Below, piece by piece: positions 45,402 through 57,812 of a DNA stretch of 64,000 nt. This DNA comes from Spizellomyces punctatus DAOM BR117 (lineage: Eukaryota > Chytridiomycota > Chytridiomycetes > Spizellomycetales > Spizellomycetaceae): the NCBI RefSeq assembly GCF_000182565.1, contig NW_015971544.1, positions 641,803-705,802 on the forward strand, given 5' to 3'. The first letter of the stretch is position 1. Each line of letters starts with the position of its first letter. The position numbers and the translations under genes are program-made. The notes under the pieces are model-generated. The model ran no database searches and was not told the DNA's origin. It worked only from the letters and a program-made list of their open reading frames with translations.

Positions 45402-46011
45402 ATGGCCCGTCAACGTCGCTCTGCTGCCCCGTCCCGTCCATCGGCTCAGCATACCCAGACACGCCCCGCAACCACTGCGGCACACGCTCCAGCAGCTCAT
45501 CCCCCTGCGCCCGCAGCTCCTGCTCCCCCTGCCCACGTTCCTTCCGCTGCACCTCAGCAGCCGGGTATTTTCGCCCAGATGGCTTCGACAGCTGCTGGCG
45601 TAGCTGTTGGTAGTGCGGTGAGTGGATGCTTGTCCTGATACTTGTTTTGCTACCGTTCAAGTTAGCTAATTCTATGATTAGGTTGGGCACACTATTGGAG
45701 CTGGATTGACCGGAATGTTTGGTGGCGGTTCCTCAGCTCCAGCCCCTGCCGAGCAGGCACCTCCTCAGCAACACGTGCAATCCCAGCATTTCGCTCAGAA
45801 CCAGACGGCGTTCGCCGCCTGTGAACCTGACCAGAAGGCATTCCTCCGGTGTTTGGATCAGAACTCAAATGATATTAATGCCTGGTAAGAGAATGTGATT
45901 TTTGGTGATCGAGGATATTTGATCTCAATTTGCTTATCACGGCATTTTAGCCAATTCTACCTTGATATGTTGAAGCAGTGCCAGGCTGCCTCTCGACAGA
46001 CTCTGGCCTAG
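45402..46011 (+). CDS. MIX17: MIX17/CHCHD2-10-like twin-CX9C protein, 159 aa
   Basis: Exons 45402-45617, 45682-45884 and 45951-46011. The N-terminus is [18 protein letters not shown] followed by an Ala/Pro-rich stretch, a weak mitochondrial signal. A glycine/alanine hydrophobic segment follows ([19 protein letters not shown]). The C-terminal CHCH domain has two CX9C motifs, [11 protein letters not shown] and [11 protein letters not shown]; the second first Cys is created across the intron. The family is imported by the Mia40 route and acts in the intermembrane space with MICOS and respiratory complexes. Length and order match yeast Mix17 and human CHCHD2/10. Confidence 0.92.
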
Positions 46012-47063
46012 GTGGTGTCCGGATATGGAGACAATCTGTGTGGCAAATTCATAGAAGGTCGCTGGGCCGAATAATATATAAAGGGGTTTTCTGCTTTCTA
46101 CTGCTCACACATGATATTCAGTCGTTTTATTCCTTCCATCCTGCGACCTTGTCATGTTTCTGTAATCTCAGAAAACCTGCATCCACTGGGAAGGGTACAC
46201 GTTCCTGAGCACTGCACTTATTAAAGAGGTTTCAATGGTTTTGTCCCGAGCGATGAGAATTGAAAATTGGAAAGTTCGTTAAGATGACTTGTTAAATATT
46301 CACAATAAACACAACTTTGTTCACTTCATATGCAATCGGCTAACACATGCCCATAACTACAACTCGTAGTGAAGAGATGATGGGTCAAGCATAGCAGGAA
46401 CATTGCAGTGCGTGCGTTAACCAGGTTTGATATATGACCTACTGGAATACTTAAGTAATTGCGACCTTAATAGACCAGTTCAAACCCTCTGCTATGATGG
46501 TTTCTTCACTACGAGTTGCATACAGTATGTAGACTGACCACTGTCAGCTCACGTGATCCGTAGGCGGAACTGGTTTCTGTCTTCAACAACCTCACGTGTG
46601 ATCACGGGGGTAAGTGGTTAATGTCCACATACTGTACATAACCATCAAGGTTAACAGGCTCGAGGCCCGATTATTCCCATTCAACAGGCTCGGTGCCGAC
46701 TATTCGTTGAACGTCCAAGAACCTTTCTGATGTCGTCTTGGGTTCCTGAAATCTCATACTCACATCGCATTCTGTAACCATATAATTATGTATCACGAAG
46801 TTCGCTCAATGAGAACATGAAATCAACTCACTCGGCTGCATATATGAGCGAAATGATGAAGTTCATTCTTTTAGGGTCGTGGCATCGGCTTTCATCGAAT
46901 CTTGACTGCGCAGAAGCACTCGCTGATTGTCAAGCAGATCGGAGATTTCCACGCTTTCTCGTGGCCGCCATATCGTCTTCTATAGATTCTTTATTGCGAA
47001 GAATCCGTCGCCCCGACGATTTCTTGGACCGTCTATCCCGAAAGCTTGATTTTTCACACTGCG
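46012..47063. other. Repeat-containing intergenic region
   Basis: No credible gene. It contains the foldback element at 46360-46518 and a short direct repeat around ACAGGCTCGGTGCCGACTATTCG (46650-46705). Confidence 0.45.
46360..46518. repeat. Foldback/MITE-like inverted repeat, about 160 bp
   Basis: CAACTCGTAGTGAAG at 46360-46374 is the exact reverse complement of 46504-46518. Inside, CATAGCAG near 46390 pairs with CTGCTATG at 46488-46495, and AGGTTTGA pairs with TCAAACCCT. The whole segment folds as one long imperfect stem around ACTTAAGT. There is no coding frame, consistent with a MITE or foldback element. Confidence 0.6.
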
Positions 47064-47465
47064 GGAGGTAGGTTATTGAGGCGCGAGGGGAGGGAGGTGG
47101 GTTGTTGCGGGAGGTAGGTTATTGACGTGCGCGCGAGAGAGGGAGGAATGTTATTGAGGCAAGTAGGTGATTGAGACGCACGCGCGAGGGAGGGAGGAAT
47201 GCATGTTATTGAGGGAAGTAGGTTATTGAGCCGCGCGCGCGAGGGAGGGAGGAATGTAGGTTATTGAGGGAAGTAGGTTATTGACGCGCGCGCGAGGGAG
47301 GAGGGATGTAGGTTATCGCGAAGTAGGTTATTGAGGCGAGGAATGTAGCTTATCGCGGAAGTAGGTTATTGAGGCGAGGGATGTAGGTTATTGAGGGAGG
47401 TAGGTTATTGGCCTCAATCGCGCCAGGGAAGTATGTTATTGCGGGAGGGGAGGTAGGTCATTGTG
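47064..47465 (+). repeat. G-rich minisatellite
   Basis: Imperfect tandem copies of a unit around GGGAAGTAGGTTATTGAG joined by CGCGCGCGAGGGAGGGAGG. At least ten GTAGGTTATTGA cores are seen. The purine asymmetry and alternating CG runs favour non-B structures and length change. Confidence 0.85.
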
Positions 47466-47973
47466 TTGAATTGCTGTGGATGATGGAGGGGGGGAGGGGA
47501 GGGGGACTCGGGAATGCCTCTCTTTTATGTGAAAATCCGCCCGTGCAAGAGACTGCGCAAAAGATCTAGGCTAAAATGCCCCCACATGGACTGGGCGTTA
47601 TCTTCCCTTCTTCTCCTTTCCCCCTTAATGACATCCATCTCTATATCGATGTAACCACACCACAAGCGGTTCGAATGGAATACCCCATACAAAAGGGGAA
47701 CATTTGTATGATTCCAATGGAAACCATGGGTTTATTTCTCGTCTTGTTCTGTCCCTGAAAGTAGCCACCAGGGCCACCATGGTCTACACCAGGATGACAG
47801 CGTTTTGTGTTATCTGATTACGCGAGTCTCTATCATCGTATTATGTAAAAGGTGAGGGTCTCTTGTTGCGGATATTCGCATCACTGGTTCGACTTCAATC
47901 GATATATAGGCAGAGGTACATACATAGTGTGTGGGAAAATAGAAATGTCAGTGCCACGGAGCATTGCAGCCAG
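47466..47973. other. Intergenic spacer
   Basis: Purine-rich tail of the minisatellite, then ordinary sequence. A 60-codon frame at 47576 is not convincing. Confidence 0.35.
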
Positions 47974-48619
47974 TGAATTAACCACACTTATTGTGAACCT
48001 CACGAAGATAAACAAAAAAACGGGTCCAATATGTGCAGCCATGAACGGTGCAATTACTACATCTATGAGAAGAATATTCTGCAGTTTGCCACCTGCATGA
48101 TGCTCTATGACTCAATCTATCCACTCTTTTTTCTATATAAACCCCCCCTTGTCTGCCCCCCATCTTGTTTCTTTATCCCTCGACTCTCAAAGCATCTGCC
48201 CAACGCTCACGCAGCACTCTCAAGTCCATCATCATGAGAATGCCGCTCTGGTGTCGAGGTCCTCGCCCTCCCGACAAAAACAACATAACCCCTTGCAAAC
48301 ACTATTACTGCTATGCTGTAATGATCGCAGGTATGCATTATCTTTGTATTTTCCCACGCCCGTATTCCGAGTCTAATTCTGATATACCTTAGTATCTGAA
48401 CATCCTCCGACTAAAGAATTTCGGAAGGGCTTAGTAGGATTTCTCTCGTGTGGTGGGCTTAGTTACCCAGTTAGAACAACCGTAATGTATTGCATGTGTA
48501 ATTGGGTCTAGTGGTAGTTGGTTGGTTGTAAGGAGAGAATTACTTGGCTTTTCCGAACCAGTTATCGCTGGTTTATTCCCTGGTGTATTGTGTTGTGACA
48601 TTTGTTATTGCCAATACAC
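47974..48619 (+). repeat. Dispersed TG...CA repeat with TATA box and mini-ORF, copy 2
   Basis: This is the second copy of the 36780-37516 repeat. It has TTTTTTCTATATAAACCCCCC near 48126-48147 and ATG at 48234 (MRMPLWCRGPRPPDKNN). The first coding piece ends GCAG/GTATGC and may splice to TATCTGAACATCC after CCTTAG, giving an open frame of about 70 residues with a Cys-rich end. Core differences from copy 1 over GPRPP are third-position changes, hinting at coding constraint, but other positions differ freely. Confidence 0.6.
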
Positions 48620-49488
48620 TAAATCACATGAATAGCATCATGCATCACAAATCTGGCAATCCGTTTCCAACCATGGACACCATGGCAACGACGTGACTCA
48701 TCGTAGACTGGGAGCGATTTCCAATTCTGCAAATGCACTCCACAAGCAAACATGTTGATCAAGGCATTCTCCGTGCGCTCGCTGCAAAAAAATTTGGGAG
48801 TGGGGAATGGCGCTAACGTGCAGGTCCCGTTGCTCAAGAAGGTTACCGTGGTATTCGGTACAGATAAATGTCCAGCAAAGTCGTCACTAAGGTATCGTGC
48901 ACCGCGACAGTGTTGTCCTCTACACTGGCTTGGTTAGCCGGTATTAATAGTCTCTTCTCCTAGCTCCTTTTACGTCAATGAGCTCCCCCGTATCTATAAA
49001 AGTAATCCTCACATCCAATTCTCGACCCTTCCAGAGGAAGCCGACCACTGCGAGTTATCCCTTTCACTTGGTAGTTTATGCAGACTTTCGGTTTCGCAGC
49101 GGTCAAATGGTTATTCTGACTGGTTTCCCATTCAGGAAATGACCACACTGTCTCAATTGACCTCCGAGAGTGTTTGACATCTGCATCCATGTATAACCGA
49201 ATAATGACAGTGGCGCTTCCACCAGCGACATCACCGCAATGACCGATGCAACTCGCTTGCTTTTCGGCACCAACAAGATCGTAGAGAGGACTTGACAAAT
49301 AATAGAGATGCTATAATGTCAAACGGAGTATGCTCAGCAGACCGTATCTGTAGGCATGACTGTCCTGCACTGACACGTCCGGTCTTAGACTTTTCAGCAG
49401 GCACACCAATTATTGGCAGCTATGGCATTCGCATAAATAATTCAATATATAAAGTGGATACATGCGTGCAACGGTTTCTAATGCCTAA
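48620..49488. other. Intergenic region
   Basis: No recognisable gene. A minus frame at 48975-49298 (107 codons) is the longest but has no family features. Confidence 0.35.
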
Positions 49489-50802
49489 TTATCCCTCATG
49501 AGGGGCCCACAAGGAGCCAAGCGGATGAATGAACTTCAGCTCTCCCCGTTCAAACTCCCAATCGTTCCCTGTCAGCCATGACAATGCTCCTAACCTGAAT
49601 TCAGCAATGTCATTTACGTCACGCAATTGATCGCTTTTCAAGCTACGATATGCTGTCCCATCCACCCCGAAATCATCTGCTACACTTTCGTCAATGAGTC
49701 CATCAGCTGTCGCCCGAGCACTAGCTGCACCGACAGCATCGTCGATGTTTTGTAGGATCTGTCGAAGCCCGTGAGGGATTTTCCTATATTTCCAATTCAT
49801 CAGTACGACCAATCCGCAAAGGATGTTGTTGCTCGGACAATCGCTGGTACCTTTTTGCCTCCTTAATTTCTTCAGTATCACCGTTCAAGCTCTCTTTCAA
49901 GTCCAAAACAATCTGGGCCCGAGCTCGCCAGTACCAGGCCTCCGCACGATTGATTGCCTCCCTTAGTTCATTCTCGCTAACAATATGACCAGGCTTTTGG
50001 CCCTCGCCCGCGCTGAAATACTGAATAGTAGAGTGACATATTAGCCTTCACAGAGACCAGACGGTGACAGATCAATCGACGTCATACCTCAATGAAGTCC
50101 TTCACAGTTGCCGGAAAAGCTGGGACAATGGCTGTCGCCTGAAAGAGTAATTCGTGCGGAAAGGTAACATGATAGCGTGGGATCCCATCTACTATGCGGA
50201 GTGTCCACAAAAGAATTCCTGGGTAGGAACTTTGAGTAAATGTGTGTTTCAAAGGTAGCAGTACGGTATTAACCTACCGAAAGATTCCCACCGAGCCCAA
50301 TAGCTTGAAATATCTTGGACTGCATCCCAGGACCCGAATTGCTTGTCCATCAACTTTTGCTCCTGATCGGCAACCGCGTGAGCTGAGCCAAAGCATCAAC
50401 ATTTCCCTTGCCGTTTCGTAACCCCACTCACTGTTTCTGTGAAAGACCTTGCAATTTTACTCTCGTCCACGGCTTTAGTCAGAGCGTCAAAGCTCTGTCG
50501 GATCCTTCCAGCTGAACTCACAGCAATGAGCCTTCCTTGCAGACTTTTGCTAAATATAAGATTAAAAACTCACTCTCGTCCTTAGCATTTGCTGCAAGAT
50601 AAGCTGCTTCTATTCCCCATCGGGTCAATACTAGCTGCAAGGCACCAGCCCTCCGCGCGATCTCACTGGGACTTCTTTTCAAAAGGGGTGGAGGGTTTGT
50701 CACAGTCGCATACTTCCTGGCGAATGTTTCGCAATGCCGCAGATTGCTTCGCCCTGCAATTAATTTTCGTAACGACATGATCCGCCTAGTTGGTGCGATC
50801 AT
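49489..50802 (-). CDS. DUF4272-like protein, multi-exon
   Basis: The start is ATG 50802 or ATG 50777 (MSLRKLIAGRSNLRHCETFA, possible mitochondrial signal). Exon pieces read RSPSEIARRAGALQLVLTRW, then a middle part ending SYWARWESFG, ILLWTLRIVDGIPRYHVTFP, YFSAGEGQKPGHIVSENELR, AEAWYWRARAQIVLDL and IPHGLRQILQNIDDA. The end is EFRLGALSWLTGNDWEFERG. The R-A block, LLW-L block, alternating W-R-A helix and the ERR-ALNWL-like end with WD/WE are features I associate with DUF4272, a family of unknown function mainly from bacteria. At least five exons; the junctions around 50500-50560 are uncertain. Confidence 0.6.
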
Positions 50803-51020
50803 TCTGATAATTGCTGCTGGAAGGATGATAACCTCTGGGATGAATCGCGTATCATGTGATTTGTCGTGCAGGATTGACTTCAAAGCAGCGCTCAAAAGTG
50901 CTCTACGCGTTTAACCTGAAGGGGTTTCATCGAAGCAGCAACGCATCTCGTCACCTCCATAAAAATATTGGTTTGAGTGGCCACATTCGTCTTTCTACTC
51001 CAGCTTAGGACATAGACGCG

Positions 51021-54000
51021 ATGTTCTGGCGCTTCGGATTTCACAGTGCGTCTGCAATCGACGGTCTTCTGGACAAGGAAGGCGTTACGTTGGACGAATT
51101 GCTTGAAGAGGATGAATTGCTGCAAGAATGCAAAGCGCACAACACGAAGCTTATTGAATTGTATCCTTTTTGAAGAGCAAAAGCTTCACTTTACTGCCGG
51201 GGAGAGCTCTCGGCATTGGCCGCAGTGATCTTGAGAGTAGTGGGTGGGAATTTGGTCGGACTACGGCCAAGTCCCGTCTCTTGTTTTTATGAAGTCTTGT
51301 TTTAGTTTCAAATTAAGTGCACCTTAACTCCTTAACTCAATTTATTAGCTTATGCAAAACAGATGTTCTGGAGCAACTGCTTGGGTACATTATGGCCGAG
51401 GACCTCGATGAGAATAAACGTTTTAAGTATGCTTTGCAGCCGCCTGTTTCCAACGTGCTCTTTCTAAAAACTCTATCCTCCAAGGTACCCATATCTCGCA
51501 AGTGAGATTCTAAGTTGCGAGATTTTTTCAATATGCGAAGCCATTCTCGCCAACATCGACCTATTGAAGAATTTCTGGACCCTTCTGGATAGACCTGCAC
51601 CACTGAATCCATTGACCGCTAGCTATTTCACTAAAGTCAACAGTGTCCTACTGCAGAAGAAGATGCCAGAGGTGAATACACATTCGCTGTCAACAATTGG
51701 CAGTCAATACTGTAAAGATGATGATTGCTGAACATTGTCGACTCTTTCAAAGATGATCACCTTCATTAGGGCTCAGCCGGATGTTGTTCAGAAACTTCTG
51801 GCTCACATAGGAAGCTCTGCAATTGCAGATTTGCTGCTCAAATTAATAAGCATGGAAGAGGTTCCAGAGGGTACCGGGGTGGTTGAGGTGAGTAGCTCGC
51901 GTTACCATTGATTGCGATGTCTACTAACGTGCGGAAAAACTCTTCAAGTGGTTGAGCAAAGAAGGATTAGTGTCGACTCTTGTAAGCCGACTGGACCCCA
52001 GTTTAGAAACGGAGGTAATTCCGCCGGGGCACTCTATATTACCAACATGCATATAACCGTGATGTATAGACGCACAACACGGCTGCCCAAACCCTTCTGG
52101 ATGTGATCGCTGTGAGCTATTCGGCGATCGGGCCTCAGGAGTCATTGATGCCAACCGGACTGGGGGCATCCATAATGGGGGAACAAGGCGGAATGTTCTC
52201 TCCAAATTCCGGTGGTAATGCCCTGGTTGATGAATTGAAAAGGTAGGTTGCATATACCTCTTCGCAAACGGCGCATGATACTAAGCTAACTCTATGAATA
52301 GCGAGATAATCATGAACAAACTTGTCGACTATATGCTCGAAAAGTCTGCACCACATTCCGGCAGCACACTGACCAACGGAATCAATATAATTATTGAGCT
52401 CATTCGTCGATATTGCAGGTAAAGTCAATAATAGAACTCCGATAGTTATTTCATGATGCGTATTCAATGGATATAAATTAGCGAAATCGAACAAGCGGAA
52501 TACCAGCAGCATCAGTATCAACAGCTACAGCAACAGCAGAGACAAGGACCTCCACCCCCATCAGACGAGAAATTGAAAGCGCTAGCTACGGATTTGAACG
52601 AACTACTGCGAGTCATTGGCTCGCGACTGCTGCAATTCGCTGAACTTATACATGCACCGAGACATAGTGTACGTGGTACCGCCTCATGTAGTAATATGTA
52701 TCTCTCTGCTTACGCCTTCCACCAGGAACCTGTCAATACTACGATAGGCAAGCAACATCCTTTGGGATCTGAGCGCCTAAAAACGTGTGAGCTTTTCGCA
52801 GAAATTCTGCATCTACAATACCTCTATACTTCGAGTCCGCTCTTTGAGAGGCTCATCAGCGCCAAAAAAGTTACGGATGATGGCAAGAAGACTGAGGATG
52901 AAACAAGCGAAACGGCAGATGAAAAAGCGAAACTCTCAACGAATCCAAATACTAGTGTCGCTGATGAACTTGTTGCAATAACAGACAAGTTCATTGATGC
53001 CAAGATTCTCCCAGTATGCTTGGTAAGATAGTCGCAATTGGCAATATTTCCGTTGTAGATATTTGATGTCCACCATATTCCTGAACAGGATTTGTTCTTT
53101 AATTTCCCTTGGAACAACTTTCTGCATTCTGTTGTGTATGATATGATTGCGAAAGTGTTCAACACTTACTCGTATACAAGCACTACCATCGCGAGCAAGC
53201 CACCTAGCCCTTTCAAACCAGAAGGCGATGTTGAAACTGCTTCACGGGAGCCGGAGACGGTCTCTGTACCTGTCCAAACCAATACTATTATCTCGGTCGA
53301 AGAGCAAATGCAGGCGGTGAAAGATGTTGTACGAAAACTTGTACTATCGGTAAGGTCCAGGTGGCGAATTGTTGCTCTAAGCCGCAGCTGAGAATTACTG
53401 TGCGTCAGATTTTCAAAGATGGAGAGCTTACGAAGCGAATTACTAAAGCTCAACGCGACAACGACTTTGAAGTGTAAGTGACATGAAATCGTGAAGAAAC
53501 CACATCGCAGTTTTCTAACGGTTGTACCCGTCTCAGGACGCAACCACGAGGGGTACGGTTAGGGTACATGGGTCATTTGACGTACATTTCCGATGAAGTG
53601 TGCAAACTACTTGAAAAATGTAGCGAAGATTTGAGTCAAGAGATAGGAGGTATTCACGGCGGTTTGTTCCAATGTGCAATGCGTCGATATAAATTTGTTG
53701 TTTTTACGTAGATCTTATAGGCGCAGAAGATTGGCAAGAATATGTCGCAGGCATATTGCGGGAGACGAAGGAAAGGGACAGGCAACCACTTGGCGGGGTT
53801 CGACCAAACGCTGGACCGCAACAAAATCATCTACCTCTGGTGACCGGTGTGGGTGGTGGATTTGCCGGTGGGGGGATGGATGATACGGACATTGGTGCCT
53901 CCATCAAAGGGGATGCTGGCAAACGGGAAAGCGATGATGAAGATGACCTTGATTCGATTGGCGCCGGGACCAGCGATGTATACGTGGGAGATGGAGACGT

Positions 54001-54826
54001 GGCCAGCGACCAGGTGAGAAACAGTACAGACAGCTCATGGTGGAAACGGGACGATGATACCTGGTCGAGGGAAGGCAACTACGACTAGAGTCATAAGATA
54101 CGCTTCAAGTCGTACAATTTGTCGTTAGAGAACCAAGCGAGTCCTTGGACTTTTTTTTGGAACAATAACTATTCGGGCGGTTGCCCACAGAGTTTATATT
54201 TACTTACCTGCGTGCGCTTTGAACAATTTTCCGGGTTCTGAACGTTGATGTATGCTTTCATTAGTTTGCAAGATATCTCTGCCACCAGATTGTTGCTGAT
54301 CTTCCAGACCGGTTTATGGGTGTTGAAAGTTCAGATGATGAGGAAGATGAATCAAACGCCGAGTGGATTGGGTAAATGTTCTCCTCTGGGTAAATTCAAG
54401 CGGCAATGCAGCTAACCCTGATTACATCTGTCTAGCGAATTCGAAAGTAAAGATTTTGACGTGAGGGAAGCCTTTGATCCAGTTAGTAAGAGGCATTCTG
54501 CAGAAGCACGGCTTTGACGTGATAATCTGACTGGCGCTTGGTTGATCCGGCAGGAGAATCCATTTCCTCACAAGCGATCGTCACTGGGGGAAGAATTCGA
54601 TCCACCTAGGGGCGATGTATCGTCCTCTATTTCCGAGGTACGAAAACAGAAATAGTCCTGGCCAAATCGTTGATATCTAAATTCCATTACGCATTTCTTT
54701 ACGCACTTCCTATAGGCCGAGGAGTCAGCCAGTGAGACTAATGAAAGAGACCAGCAGAAGGATTCTTTTGACACGAACGAAATGCTCGGAGCGCTGGATA
54801 CAAGTGCGTTGCAAACGGGATGGTAG
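51021..54826 (+). CDS. SAPS/SIT4-associated protein (PP6 regulatory subunit)
   Basis: Start [20 protein letters not shown] at 51021 is diagnostic of the SAPS family, followed by [20 protein letters not shown]. Later exons carry [86 protein letters not shown], then a Gln-rich stretch, [40 protein letters not shown] and [17 protein letters not shown]. The last exons are acidic ([15 protein letters not shown]) and end in [11 protein letters not shown]. About 15 exons encode roughly 850-900 residues. SAPS subunits guide PP2A-like phosphatase Sit4/PP6 in cell-cycle and nutrient signalling. The helical-repeat domain is complete. Confidence 0.92.
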
Positions 54827-55300
54827 GTTCGAAGAGATTTGTATCACAGGACACGGCCGTTCATTATCACGAACTCTTGCCATATATAGGGCGGATTTCA
54901 GTCAGTTTAAGTCAGGTCCGGGTGAGACCCAGCAAGAGGGAGGAGGTGCGGAATAGTGAGTTGCTCTTATGTAAACGCTGGAACGTGGACTATCAACAGT
55001 AGTTATCTTGGGAATTATTTATTGCGATGTTTTCACTCGTTAGTCGATGGATGAAATACAAAAATCCGTTTGATCTACTAGTCCTTAGTAGTCTCATTTG
55101 TAGGTTGGTCAAGTGCAATTCATGGTGTAACCGAGTCGATCGACCTCAAAACCAGGTCCTGCCTAGATTTGATGAAATCTTTCCGCAACAGAACAACAGG
55201 TGGACAGTCACGTAGAGGCTATATCTAGCAGACCCAGAGCACTAAATAAGCACTCACAACTGCGGTCGCCAATGAGGGTTGATCCGGGCTTAATTTATCA
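54827..55300. other. Spacer between convergent SAPS and GatA genes
   Basis: About 470 bases that must hold both 3' ends. Short frames only. Confidence 0.4.
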
Positions 55301-57534
55301 CTAGTTCGGTGTTCGGCACGCCTCCAGCATCTTGCCAATATCTAATACCGCCCTGTCGTTCCCGTATTGTCCCAATAGCTGGACACCAACTGGCATGCCT
55401 TCCGTATCTTGTCCATAAGGTATCACCAGGGCTGGCAGTCCTGCTAGTGATGCAGGAATTGTCAATGCATCATCTGCGTATTCGTTGACTGGTGTCTCGC
55501 CGGTGTCGTTTGCAATGTCAGCAAGAAGTGGAGCTGAGCCCATTGCTGAGGGCGTTAAAAGAATATCTACACCGTTAGCGGAATTGTGGGAGCCGGAATC
55601 TGTTGAGCGCAAGGGGTTGGGTTTGGCAAAGACGTTGTCAAAGTCACTTTGGACCAGGCGGCGCAATTTTTGGGCTTGCAGGAAGTAGCTCGTGTATGAA
55701 CTATAAACCATCTAGCGAGTTAGATTTTTTATAACATCGTTCGAGTAACCTCCACATACGCACTTGGCCTGCAATACGAAAGTTCCTAGCATGATTCTAC
55801 GTTTCACTTCTGTTCCAAACCCCTCTGTCCGTGTTGCAGTGTAAAGTTCATGCTTCAGCGTGCTATCACACCGCTCTGATTGGTGACCTGCATCTGGACG
55901 GTTAAAAAGTAGAAAAGGACGCTGCTTCTTACGAGCCAAGAAATACCATATCGTATGCCATCATATCTCGCCAAATTGGATGATGCCTCTGCAGGAGCAA
56001 TTACATAATACGCAGGAAGAGCGTGCTTTGTGTTCGGGAGCGAAACAGGTACCACTGTTGCTCCTCGCGATGCTAGATGCTGAGCGGCAGCATTCCACGC
56101 CTGTAGGACTGCAGACGATAGGCCAGTCATAAAATACTCCTGCGGTGCGATACAGTTAGCAACAATTTGTCAGGTGCAGGCACCTAAGTTACGGACTGGC
56201 CATATACCTGCGGTATTCCTACTCTCACGCCATTCAGGTCTCCATGAAGTACAGTTGGTTCCTCATTGATTTGAAGACAGGTTGAATCCTTTTCGTCATA
56301 TTGAGCAAGTATATCTTTGCATAGAAGTCCATGTGAGGGTCACAAGAGATAATTAGTCAGCGATGAAACCACTGTAGTAGCTTTACATTGTACCCTACCA
56401 TACAAAATCTTTGCATCTGCCACTTTCTTCGTGAGTAAGCCGATGGTGTCTAATGAGCTGGCGTAGGCCACTAGACCACGTCGAGAGAATCGGCCATATG
56501 AAGGTTTGAACCCAACAATGCCCGTATACGCCGCAGGAGTTCGCACACTTCCACCGGTATCCGAGCCAAGGGCACTAACAATTGACAACAGTTATTCTCT
56601 TACCGTGCCGTGGAAATAATGGAAGATGACAATTTCACACCTACGCAAAGCACATATTAGCTGCAACAGCAGAAGCACTGCCACCAGAGCTGCCACCTGG
56701 AGATCTGCCTCCCAAATGACCCTCAGGAACTGGTCCTAATGGGTTATAAGCGGGACCATGGGCACTGTGGATATTGGTGGAACTTATTTGCAGGGAGAAA
56801 GAGGAAGATCGTTAACAAAACCATGTTAGGTATACGATAAAGTGAGATCTACACATACCCCATCCCAAATTCATCCATATTGGTTTTTCCAAGAATTATA
56901 ACTCCGTGTTGCATTAGGAGCCTTACAGCAGTGGCATCGATAGGCGAGGTGAAGTCTTCATTTAAGAGGTTACTAGCTGTTCATGCGCTTTGGTGCCGCT
57001 ATAGTCCAGCTAACCTTTCAGTATGTTTGAGGCACACGTAGTCGGGTGTTCCTTTGTACATATATTAGCTTTAACTGCAATCGGAATGCCGTCCAGCGGC
57101 CCCTGCGGCGTTCCTATATTTTTGGCATATCATGTATCTCAGTTTCCCAACCACCCGCAAGTTTCTTTACAGATTGTACAAACCTTGAGCCCATCGTGCA
57201 TCGGCGAGTAGGGCCTTCCGTATTAGCTCGTCCGTGGATGCCAAGTGTGTGAATGCATTCAAATGGCCATTCCGAGCCGCGATACGTTCAAGACAGCTCT
57301 TCAGGAGGGCCGAAGGAGTGGTTTTACGTGCTTTGAGGTCTGAGACTGCCTAATTGGATATTACCAAGTAACACGGTGAGTCCGCACCTATGGAATTACG
57401 AGCGCGATAATCCACACCTCCGAGATAGACAATAACGTGGGATCCTTCCTTGTGCCGATAAGGAACCTGGATATTGGGCGCGTTGCTTGGTACTGTTTAT
57501 CCACCAGCAATGACTGGCATCTTAGCACCCTCAT
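55301..57534 (-). CDS. gatA: Glutamyl-tRNA(Gln) amidotransferase subunit A, mitochondrial
   Basis: Start ATG 57534 gives [19 protein letters not shown] as import signal, then exon 2 after an intron ([20 protein letters not shown]). [16 protein letters not shown] contains the catalytic Lys. [20 protein letters not shown] holds the cis-Ser, and [18 protein letters not shown] the nucleophile Ser, completing the amidase Ser-Ser-Lys triad. [20 protein letters not shown] follows, then [26 protein letters not shown] and the C-terminal [12 protein letters not shown] with [10 protein letters not shown]. The subunit hydrolyses glutamine to amidate Glu-tRNA(Gln) in mitochondria with GatB/GatC-F partners. 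About nine exons; stop at 55301. Confidence 0.94.
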
Positions 57535-57812
57535 CTTGGTCAAAGAAGCAAAACGTTGGGTTTCATCAAGAGCGAAGAGAAATGGGCTAAGCCGCAGTAC
57601 GCATTAAGTTGAAGTTCTCCCACGCTTGTCTTTAAATCTGTTTGGTGAAGGATTTTTACCGTAAGTTCATCCTTTGAAAGACTATATTCGTTACAAAGAT
57701 GGACATCCGGGAGAATGGACACATTGACATAACTAGGTAGGGATGGCGAGACAAGTAGTGTTGATGCATATCTAAGATATATACACAATTTGAGGGACTT
57801 CAAGGCAACTCC

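Noticed and set aside
47064-47465. Telomere or subtelomere repeat
   Set aside because: The unit is long and irregular, not a TTAGGG-type hexamer, and host genes lie on both sides.
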